From assembly GCA_030445275.1 (NCBI GenBank), contig JAUCSE010000047.1, positions 1-64,000 of the forward strand: DNA of 64,000 nucleotides, given 5' to 3'. A model generated the notes under the pieces. The model saw only the letters and a list, made by a program, of their open reading frames with translations, had not been told where the DNA came from and searched no databases. Position 1 is the first letter of the stretch. Every line of letters starts with the position of its first letter. This document shows positions 47,108-53,378 of this stretch, in pieces. Position numbers and translations under genes: made by a program. The DNA is from Mucilaginibacter sp. GTDB taxonomy: Bacteria; Bacteroidota; Bacteroidia; Sphingobacteriales; Sphingobacteriaceae.

Positions 47108-47488
47108 TTAAGCACCCAATACACTAATGAGGTACTCGATCTGGTTATCCCATATCAATTTACGCTCGGCAATTGCATCTTCGGTGGCAAAATCGGTAAT
47201 GCTCAGGGCAACATCGTTGGTGAGCTCATCCTGCAGAATTTCCATTTCAAAATAAAACTGCGGCTCATCATCAACCCACTTAAACCGCACCAGTTTATTT
47301 TCTTTTACAAGCAATAGCTTTGCTTTTTGCGGTTCATCATCCCAGGTAAAAGTATAAACCTGGTCTTTTATATTCACATCATCAGCAAACCATTGCGCTA
47401 ACCCATTAGGCTCATTCAGAAAGGTAAACAGTATTCTTGGAGATGATTTTATCTCATATTCAATGGTAAATTTCTTTTTTTCGGACAT
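47108..47488 (-). CDS. START-like domain protein
   Basis: A 126-aa protein matching the Bacteroidota START-like (SRPBCC/AHSA1-type) family: EKKKFTIEYEIKSSPRILFTFL at the N-terminus, GLAQWFADDV (about 30-39), FTWDDEPQKAKLL, and the C-terminal helix WDNQIEYLISVLGA. The helix-grip fold binds hydrophobic ligands; no ligand is known to me. It lies 107 bp upstream of the lptF/G gene in the same direction, so a shared transcript is possible. Confidence 0.85.
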   Translation of the reverse strand: MSEKKKFTIEYEIKSSPRILFTFLNEPNGLAQWFADDVNIKDQVYTFTWDDEPQKAKLLLVKENKLVRFKWVDDEPQFYFEMEILQDELTNDVALSITDFATEDAIAERKLIWDNQIEYLISVLGA

Positions 47489-47558
47489 CTGGGTTTATAC
47501 TTGAAAAGCACTTAAGCTGTAAATGTTAACATTTTTTCTAAAGAAAACGAATTTCTGC

Positions 47559-47566
47559 TATATTTG
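47559..47566 (+). promoter_or_regulatory. -7 box of the tRNA-Met gene
   Basis: TATATTTG followed by CAAACC, an exact TAnnTTTG match 83 bases upstream of the mature tRNA 5' end. No clear -33 TTG is seen. Confidence 0.5.
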
Positions 47567-47649
47567 CAAACCTTTTTAAGGAAGGCCAATGATTTACAAA
47601 GGCCGCTCTTTTAAATTAACCATTGAAAAAGAGTAATATACATTAAAAC

Positions 47650-47723
47650 GGCGGGGTAGCTCAGATGGTTAGAGCGTAGGATTCATAACCCTAAGGTCGG
47701 CAGTTCGATCCTGCTCCCCGCTA
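47650..47723 (+). tRNA. tRNA-Met (CAU anticodon)
   Basis: The cloverleaf folds by eye: acceptor GGCGGGG / CCCCGCT, D arm from GCTC, anticodon loop TTCATAA, T arm GGCAG-TTCGATC-CTGCT, discriminator A; CCA is not encoded. The last pair of the anticodon stem (A31-C39) is a mismatch. Elongator Met is most likely. The initiator is disfavoured by the 1-72 G-U pair and the lack of three G-C pairs in the anticodon stem. A lysidine-modified Ile tRNA with CAU cannot be excluded. Confidence 0.9.
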
Positions 47724-47737
47724 CTGAGGCAGAAAAC

Positions 47738-47774
47738 GGCCTTGAAATGCATAATTTCAAGGCCTCTGTTTTTT
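47738..47774 (+). terminator. terminator after tRNA-Met
   Basis: GGCCTTGAAAT (47738-47748), loop GCATA, ATTTCAAGGCC (47754-47764), then TCTGTTTTTT. A perfect 11-bp stem 14 bases past the tRNA. Confidence 0.9.
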
Positions 47775-47812
47775 CTACAATTTGCTATTGGTCTGAAATC
47801 CAATACAATATC

Positions 47813-47828
47813 CAGTTCGATCCTGCTC
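47813..47828 (+). repeat. att-like duplication of the tRNA T arm
   Basis: The 16 bases CAGTTCGATCCTGCTC are identical to 47701-47716 inside the tRNA, 112 bp away and beyond the terminator. The flanks differ, so this is not a second tRNA. Confidence 0.6.
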
Positions 47829-47890
47829 TAGTACCTAAAGCAAGAACATCTTTAAAATCAACCAACAACTACTTTATACTGCGCTGTATT

Positions 47891-48097
47891 TCAATTAATT
47901 AGATTGCCTCTTCTTCGTCTTTTAACAGTTCGATATTTTTCATCAAAATTATTCTCCTTAAATGCTTGTTCTATTGTCAATTTCGCTAAATGTCTCATGG
48001 CTGAAAGGATAGCTTTTGCTTGTTCTACAGTCACAATTGTTCCTTTTTTCTTCAGTATTTCGACCGCTTCTTCCGGCGTGTAAGGTTGCTTTGCCAT
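47891..48097 (-). CDS. small hypothetical protein (68 aa)
   Basis: A 68-aa protein, MAKQPYTPEEAVEILKKKGT... with a basic end RTVKRRRRGNLIN. Predicted helical and soluble; the central EQAKAILSAMRHLAKLTIEQAF could be a helix-turn-helix or an interaction helix pair. I do not recognise a family. It lies between the tRNA and the nuclease gene, on the same strand as the nuclease, 254 bp away. Size and charge would fit a small DNA-binding or antitoxin-like protein, but that is a guess. Confidence 0.5.
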   Translation of the reverse strand: MAKQPYTPEEAVEILKKKGTIVTVEQAKAILSAMRHLAKLTIEQAFKENNFDEKYRTVKRRRRGNLIN

Positions 48098-48351
48098 AGT
48101 ATTTAAAATGAGTGATGAACATATATTCTAAAACAACGCTACACAAAAATTATTGATTGTTACATTTTAAAATAGATGATTAATCTATTACTGGGTATGA
48201 TGACGGATTATTGCGACTACCGCTGTAGCGAACAAACTGAAGCAAATTGTGAGAGAAAATTCCTTAAATCTAAATAAACCGGAGATTCTGTTGAATGAGA
48301 CTAAGGCTATCCATTTGTTATAGAAGCATCTACCATAATCACGATTGCTGT

Positions 48352-49347
48352 TTAGCCACGCTTTTCCATTTCCTTTTTAACCTCTTCTACTAATTGCTGC
48401 TCTGTAGGTAAATAGAGTTTATACTCACTTGCAAAAATGGTTTTGTTATTTTCCGGAAGGGAGATCTTTACAACCGCATTATTTTTTTCTGCACATAGTA
48501 AAATACCGATAGTTGGATTTTCAAAGTCTTTTTTTTCGTACCGGTCATAGTAGTTCACGTACATTTGTAGCTGACCAATATCCTGGTGGGTGAATTTTGT
48601 GGTCTTTATTTCTATAATTACAAAGCATTGTAGAAGTCGGTTATAAAAAACAAGATCAATAAAGAACTCGTCGCCTTCAATATGTAACCTCTTTTGCCTT
48701 GCCACAAATGCGAAACCATTGCCCATTTCTAATAAGAAATCATGCAAATGTGTAATGATCGCTTGTTCCAGATCTTTTTCATAATAGGATGCTTCGCGAT
48801 GCAACCCTAAAAACTCCAGGTACATGGGGTCTTTAATGATCTCTTTAGCATCAGACGGTTGCTTTTCATTTCGCGCTACAGCTAATACGCTGTCCTTGTC
48901 ATTGCTCATTAACAGCCTTTCCCATAAACTGCTATGAATCTGCCGCTCTAATTGCCGGGTCGTCCAATTATTTTTTATTGCTTCTGCTATGTAAAAGTCT
49001 ATTTTATCTTGACTATCAACACGTAACAATATTTTGTAATGTGTCCAGCCCAATTGCGAACGCAGTGCGTTCGCAATTGGGAATGTGCGATAAAATTGGC
49101 GGAATAGTTCTATCTGCCGTTTCGAGAATCCGCTACCATATTCCGGCTCTAATTGATCAGCAATAAATTTAGTTAGGTAATTGCCGTAATCCGCACGCTC
49201 TTTCCCCTGTTGTTCTTCTTCGAAGATACGTTGTCCTATTTGCCAGTACATTAACGTGCGCTCATGATCAACCAACCTGATCGCTTTGTCTTTAGCATCA
49301 TGAATAATGGCTTGAATATCAGTTATGACAGATTGATTAATAAGCAT
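48352..49347 (-). CDS. PDDEXK nuclease domain protein (DUF1016/YhcG family)
   Basis: A 331-aa protein. The N-terminal DUF1016 region (about 20-165) has EEQQGKERADYGNYL, FSKRQIELFRQFYRTFP and SQLGWTHYKILLRV. The C-terminal nuclease domain (about 175-325) has the PD-(D/E)XK core: DEFFIDLVFYNRLLQCFVII then EIKTTKF, followed by GQLQMYVNYYD. The family is often found in mobile and defence contexts; no restriction-modification genes are beside it here. The gene contains a perfect 33-bp palindrome (49049-49081) in its SQLGWTH-encoding region. Confidence 0.9.
   Translation of the reverse strand: MLINQSVITDIQAIIHDAKDKAIRLVDHERTLMYWQIGQRIFEEEQQGKERADYGNYLTKFIADQLEPEYGSGFSKRQIELFRQFYRTFPIANALRSQLGWTHYKILLRVDSQDKIDFYIAEAIKNNWTTRQLERQIHSSLWERLLMSNDKDSVLAVARNEKQPSDAKEIIKDPMYLEFLGLHREASYYEKDLEQAIITHLHDFLLEMGNGFAFVARQKRLHIEGDEFFIDLVFYNRLLQCFVIIEIKTTKFTHQDIGQLQMYVNYYDRYEKKDFENPTIGILLCAEKNNAVVKISLPENNKTIFASEYKLYLPTEQQLVEEVKKEMEKRG
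49049..49081. repeat. perfect 33-bp palindrome inside the DUF1016 gene
   Basis: CCCAATTGCGAACGCA, one base, TGCGTTCGCAATTGGG: 16-bp arms without a mismatch. The minus strand encodes FPIANALRSQLGWT. Because of the symmetry, the plus strand also reads PIANAVRSQLG in an overlapping ORF. Confidence 0.9.
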
Positions 49348-49657
49348 TGTACAAAGAATTATGGGTTCAATCGTAAAACTACAAAAATAGATGATGCATT
49401 AAAAGAAAGCTAATACTAACCAGAATCATGACAAATCAAATCAATTATAAAGGGAATAGTTTCTTTCCTAAATTTGAGATAGGCTAAGTTTCTACCTTAA
49501 ATGAAAGATGATCGATTAAATCTATACAAATCCCTATTCAAAGGCAGGGAAGATGTATTTGCATTAAGATGGGAGAAAGGTGGTAAAAGTAGTTATATGC
49601 CTGCTTATAGATAACAAAATTGTAGGGCAACGGTTTTACCTCTCTATTGAGCGCAAC
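49348..49657. other. gene-free region upstream of the Fic regulatory zone
   Basis: No gene, terminator or dispersed repeat recognised. It must contain the promoter of the DUF1016 gene on the minus strand; no exact TAnnTTTG box is seen near its start. Confidence 0.4.
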
Positions 49658-49761
49658 TATGCGGAGAATAACAGCACTATTCTCCGCATATTTTGCGTAA
49701 GTTATTATTGCCTATGCGGAGATAAGATGCTATATTTGCCGCATAACTTGCGGAGAATATG
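49658..49761 (+). promoter_or_regulatory. Fic promoter with four GCGGAGA operator-like motifs
   Basis: The promoter is TTG (49708-49710), 20 bases, TATATTTG (49731-49738). The motif TATGCGGAGAATA lies at 49658-49670 with its exact inverse TATTCTCCGCATA at 49678-49690. A third copy (TATGCGGAGAT, 49713-49723) lies between the -33 and -7 elements. A fourth (TTGCGGAGAATAT, 49748-49760) runs into the ATG start codon and provides the ribosome-binding sequence. The placement is suited to repression. Confidence 0.7.
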
Positions 49762-50862
49762 ATGTATATCCACCAACTCAACTCATGGCCGGACTTTACC
49801 TGGGACGAAAAAGCCCTTTCTAAACTGCTGACGGAGGTGCGGCATAAGCAAGGCAGACTGCTGGGCAAAATGGAGGGGCTAGGCTTCAGTTTAAAAGAAG
49901 AAGCGACCCTTCAAACGCTGACCCAAGATGTGTTGAAGTCGAGTGAGATCGAAGGCGAGATACTGAACCCCGATCAGGTTCGCTCTTCCATTGCACGACG
50001 CTTAGGGATGGCCGTCGCAGGGCTTGTTCCTTCGGATCGTAACGTGGACGGTGTTGTCGAAATGATGCTGGATGCGACACAGCGTTATAGCGTGGCCCTG
50101 AGTGATGATCGTTTATTCGGCTGGCATGCCGCATTATTTCCGACCGGTAGAAGCGGCATGTATAAGATCGTTGTTGGCGACTGGCGTAATAATAGCAAAG
50201 AAGACCCTATGCAGGTCGTGTCCGGTGCCATGGGGCGGGAGGTCGTGCATTACCAAGCACCGGATTCAGAAATACTCGCTCACGAGATGGGGCAATTTAT
50301 AAATTGGTTCAATACCGAGATGGATATCGACCCTGTTTTAAAAGCGGGCTTAGCCCATTTGTGGTTTGTGACCATTCACCCGTTCGATGATGGCAATGGC
50401 CGTATCGCCAGAGCCATTACCGATATGCAGCTTGCACGTGCCGATGAAACCGCACAGCGTTTTTACAGCATGTCCGCCCAGATCAAGGCAGAACGGAACG
50501 CCTATTATGCCATGCTGGAAAAAACACAAAAAGGGCCGCTCGATGTTACCGAATGGCTGACATGGTTTCTTTCCTGTTATGGCCGGGCATTGTCCAATAC
50601 AGATCAAACCTTAGCGACCGTCATGCAAAAGGCCAAATTCTGGGAGAATCCTGCGACCACTACGATCAATGACCGGCAGAGGCTCATGCTCAATAAGCTG
50701 CTGGATGGATTCGACGGTAAACTGACTTCCTCTAAATGGGCGAAGATCGCTAAATGTTCCCAAGATACGGCAGGACGCGATATTGCGGATTTAATGGAGC
50801 GCGGGATATTAATCAAAGAAGCCGCTGGCGGAAGAAGCACCAGCTATGTTTTACATCCATAG
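49759..50862 (+). CDS. Fic family protein with N-terminal DUF4172-like and C-terminal winged helix
   Basis: A 367-aa protein. Residues 1-85 resemble the Fic-associated N-terminal domain (YIHQLNSWPDFTWDE). An inhibitory-helix motif fitting [S/T]xxxE[G/N] is at 61-66 (SSEIEG), so it is class II-like, with autoinhibition in cis. The Fic core HPFDDGNGR (207-215) is intact, so AMP transfer from ATP to a protein hydroxyl is expected. Residues 300-365 form a helix-turn-helix with a wing (SSKWAKIAKCSQDTAGRDIADLMERGIL). Either of two adjacent ATGs could be the start. The protein may bind the repeats in its own promoter; this is inference. Confidence 0.93.
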   Translation: MMYIHQLNSWPDFTWDEKALSKLLTEVRHKQGRLLGKMEGLGFSLKEEATLQTLTQDVLKSSEIEGEILNPDQVRSSIARRLGMAVAGLVPSDRNVDGVVEMMLDATQRYSVALSDDRLFGWHAALFPTGRSGMYKIVVGDWRNNSKEDPMQVVSGAMGREVVHYQAPDSEILAHEMGQFINWFNTEMDIDPVLKAGLAHLWFVTIHPFDDGNGRIARAITDMQLARADETAQRFYSMSAQIKAERNAYYAMLEKTQKGPLDVTEWLTWFLSCYGRALSNTDQTLATVMQKAKFWENPATTTINDRQRLMLNKLLDGFDGKLTSSKWAKIAKCSQDTAGRDIADLMERGILIKEAAGGRSTSYVLHP

Positions 50863-50878
50863 GTTTTTCAATCCATCC

Positions 50879-50927
50879 TTCGACGAAATGAAATGCGACT
50901 CCTTCACTCGCGTTTCATTTCGTTGAA
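50879..50927. repeat. hairpin downstream of fic
   Basis: TTCGACGAAATGAAATGCGA faces TCGCGTTTCATTTCGTTGAA with 18 of 20 pairs matched and a 9-base loop. There is no T tract on the fic strand, so its role as a terminator is uncertain. Confidence 0.55.
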
Positions 50928-50973
50928 GCAACATCCAGCGATAGAAAGACCTCTACGCTCTGGCAAACGCAAA

Positions 50974-51001
50974 GGATTTTAAACATATACGTTTAAAATC
51001 C
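50974..51001. terminator. hairpin at the end of the recombinase stub
   Basis: GGATTTTAAAC, loop ATATAC, GTTTAAAATCC, a perfect 11-bp stem overlapping the recombinase stop codon on the minus strand. It may be a terminator or part of an old attachment site. Confidence 0.5.
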
Positions 51002-51277
51002 AATCACACTATCCAACGCATCGTCCGCCTCTTTATGGATGAAATTCGCCTGATACCCGATGGTCGTGGTGACAGAGGAGTGCCGGTATAATTTCTGCAA
51101 CATCTGGATCGGGATTTTCTCACCTGACAGATTGCCGAACGTATGACGCGCAATATGCATCGTCAGTTTTTTGGTCAGCCCTATTTCAGCAGAGATCATA
51201 CCAAGGGCTTTGTTCAACCGTTTCACCACATAGGAAATCTTGCGTATTGCTTTTAAACATGTCATTACAGCCTCCAA
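50993..51277 (-). pseudogene. truncated tyrosine recombinase/integrase (C-terminal stub)
   Basis: A 94-aa frame matching only the last part of a phage-type integrase: HIAR (H41, R44), the H66 of LYRHSS, and the nucleophile Y75 of TTIGYQ, in the correct order and spacing. The N-terminal arm, core-binding domain and first catalytic Arg (together some 300 residues) are missing, and the 63 bp upstream before the next gene do not encode them. It is therefore a non-functional remnant that marks the history of the locus. Confidence 0.8.
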
Positions 51278-51340
51278 TTAGCTTACAAAGTTCCGCACTT
51301 AGCTTAATTTTCACCGGTTCCAAAACCTCACCTTTGGGTC

Positions 51341-52102
51341 ATGAAAAATCAACACAAACGCATAGCCCTCATTACCGGGGCAAATCAAGGTGTCGGCTTA
51401 CAGGTCGCCAAAGAATTAGTTAAAGCGGGCGTCACCGTATTATTGGGTTCACGCAATTTTGAAAATGGGAAGGAAGCCGCCAAAGAAATCGGAAACGACG
51501 CTATCCCATTTCAGATTGATGTAACTGACCAAAATTCGATAACCGCTGCTGCAGAAAGGATCGAAAAAGAATTTGGCCGACTGGACCTGCTGGTCAATAA
51601 CGCGGCGATATCAAATACGAATAAAGGCAATTTAAGCTTAGCTGAATATGCGCAGATCAGCAAAGCAAGTACCGCCTCACTGAATGAAGTACGCGCTGTA
51701 TGGGAAACCAATGTTTTCGGTGCGCTGGCAGTTTACCAGGCCATGCTGCCGCTCCTTAAAAAAGGATCGGAGGCACGTATCGTTAATGTTTCCAGTGGTG
51801 TAGGTTCGTTAAACTCGAATGCCGATCCGGCTTACCCGTACCGTCCCTTTTATAGTCCAATTTACGCCGCTTCCAAGACCGCGCTAAACGCGATGTCACT
51901 GGCCATGATGATCGAGTTGGAAGGCACTGATATAAAACTTAACTTAGTGTCGCCTGCTTTCACCAGCACCGCCCTGAATGGCTTCGAAGGTACCGAATCC
52001 ATCGAAGATGGTTCCCGCGAAGTCGTACGGGTCTGCCTGTACGGACCTAACGATCCGAATGGTACCTTTACTCGCTGGGAAAACACGGACATACCCTGGT
52101 AA
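51341..52102 (+). CDS. SDR family oxidoreductase
   Basis: A 253-aa classical short-chain dehydrogenase: TGANQGVG (12-19) for NAD(P) binding, DLLVNNAAIS (about 84-93), the catalytic Ser in NVSSGVGSL (about 149-157) and the YAASK Tyr-Lys pair (about 182-186). It is expected to reduce a small carbonyl compound. Seven bases separate it from the AraC gene, so the two form one operon. It lies just right of the recombinase stub, with the promoter region limited to about 60 bp. Confidence 0.92.
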   Translation: MKNQHKRIALITGANQGVGLQVAKELVKAGVTVLLGSRNFENGKEAAKEIGNDAIPFQIDVTDQNSITAAAERIEKEFGRLDLLVNNAAISNTNKGNLSLAEYAQISKASTASLNEVRAVWETNVFGALAVYQAMLPLLKKGSEARIVNVSSGVGSLNSNADPAYPYRPFYSPIYAASKTALNAMSLAMMIELEGTDIKLNLVSPAFTSTALNGFEGTESIEDGSREVVRVCLYGPNDPNGTFTRWENTDIPW

Positions 52103-52109
52103 CCATCAA

Positions 52110-53027
52110 ATGAAAAAGGAAACAGAGAATACATATAAGGTTGAATCGTTGTCAGAATTTCACCGGGTGCTAGGCCTGCCAAAGCCCGTGCACCCGCTGA
52201 TCAGCCTCGTGTATAACACTGATGGCAAAATCCGGATGCCCGACAGCACCTGCAAACAGTTCATGTTGGCCTTCTACAAGATCTCATATAAACCCAACCT
52301 TAAAGGCAAATTTCGGTACGGTCAGCATTATTATGATTTCGAGGAGGGCGGATTGTTCTTCCTGGCACCGAACCAGCTGACCGGGACGAGCGATCAGGAC
52401 CTGGACTTCAGCGGCTTTACCCTGTTCGTACATCCCGACCTCTTGCTGAACTATCCGTTAGCCAAAAAGATCCATCAGTATAATTTCTTTTCCTATTCGG
52501 CTACGGAAGTCCTGCATTTATCCGACCGGGAAAAAGAAACCATTTTAAACATGGCTAAACTAATCGATGAAGAACTCAACAGCCGGATCGACAACTTGAG
52601 CCAGGACGTCCTCATTTCCCAACTCGAACTCTTTTTAAACTACGTCGACCGTTTCTACCAGCGCCAGTTCCTTACACGCAAAGCTGTCAACAACGACCTG
52701 CTGCAAAAACTGGAAAGTATCCTGAATAAGCATTTTGATACTAAAGCAGAAAAGCAAGGCATTCCCACCGTACAATACCTCGCCGAGCAGCTCAACCTTT
52801 CCCCGCATTACCTAAGTGACATGCTCCGTAACCTGACCGGCTTCAGCGCCCAGCAGCACATCCACCTGAAACTGATCGACAAAGCCAAGGAAAAACTATC
52901 CACTACCAATCTGTCCATTAGCGAAGTGGCATACCAACTGGGTTTTGAATATCCGCAATCATTTAGCACCTTGTTCAAAACGAAGACGAATCTTTCGCCA
53001 TTGGAATTCCGCCGCTCTTTTAATTGA
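52110..53027 (+). CDS. AraC-family transcriptional regulator
   Basis: About 305 aa from the ATG at 52110 (MKKETENTYKVESLSEFH); the frame opens at 51978, inside the SDR gene, but that extension is out-of-frame SDR sequence. It has an N-terminal cupin-type sensor (about 15-170) and a C-terminal AraC HTH (about 200-302: VQYLAEQLNLSPHYLSDMLR, then ISEVAYQLGFEYPQSFSTLFKTKTN). It is of the type often paired with SDR or aldo/keto reductase genes, as at 3435-5258 in this window. It probably regulates the SDR gene. Confidence 0.92.
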   Translation: MKKETENTYKVESLSEFHRVLGLPKPVHPLISLVYNTDGKIRMPDSTCKQFMLAFYKISYKPNLKGKFRYGQHYYDFEEGGLFFLAPNQLTGTSDQDLDFSGFTLFVHPDLLLNYPLAKKIHQYNFFSYSATEVLHLSDREKETILNMAKLIDEELNSRIDNLSQDVLISQLELFLNYVDRFYQRQFLTRKAVNNDLLQKLESILNKHFDTKAEKQGIPTVQYLAEQLNLSPHYLSDMLRNLTGFSAQQHIHLKLIDKAKEKLSTTNLSISEVAYQLGFEYPQSFSTLFKTKTNLSPLEFRRSFN

Positions 53028-53378
53028 GGCTCCGGAACCCACCGGTGTTTTCTCCGGCCTCGAATAATGCTCCCTGTGGTTTTCCGTAAAGAGCGAGCAG
53101 GGCTTAAACCTATAACCTATGAGCCTTAAATTAATTCCATCTCAAAAACTATCCAAAAAGATTAAATGTTACAGATGTTCATTTGTGCTCTCTCCTTTTC
53201 TAGTGAAAGGATTAAACTCCATTAATTCTGTCAATTATATTCTTTGCATTTATAATCGCCTCAACATCAGTGACAAAAGTCGACCGATTGCGTGTTCCTT
53301 CTACTTTGGCAAAAAGCCATTCTTTCGAGTGTTGCTTTTACAGATACTGTTATAAAGGGGTTCTTATTAATATATAAT
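53028..53378. other. gene-free gap downstream of the AraC gene
   Basis: A 78-aa plus-strand ORF (53119-53355) has no recognisable domain, is rich in Ser, Lys and Leu, and looks like chance. No clear terminator hairpin. The gap separates the AraC gene from the convergent fucosidase operon. Confidence 0.4.

Larger units (their letters stand above)
47701..51277. mobile_element. probable decayed integrative element at tRNA-Met
   Basis: A tRNA-proximal region holding a duplicated 16-bp piece of the tRNA T arm (47701-47716 and 47813-47828), a 68-aa hypothetical gene, a PDDEXK nuclease gene, a Fic gene, and a tyrosine recombinase stub at the far end. tRNA 3' ends are classic integrase targets. The right limit is not marked by another copy of the T-arm sequence that I can find, so the extent is inference. 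No conjugation or phage structural genes are present. Confidence 0.45.

Noticed and set aside
47813..47828. Possible second tRNA gene
   Set aside because: Only the T-arm sequence is present; no acceptor, D or anticodon arm.
48978..49166. 62-aa plus-strand ORF opposite the DUF1016 gene
   Set aside because: Antisense frame; its likeness to the nuclease peptide comes from the 33-bp palindrome.
51978..52109. Extended N-terminus of the second AraC regulator
   Set aside because: The added residues are out-of-frame SDR coding sequence; the ATG at 52110 fits family starts and leaves a 7-bp gap.
53119..53355. 78-aa ORF after the AraC gene
   Set aside because: No domain and no promoter or ribosome-binding context; probably chance in AT-rich DNA.
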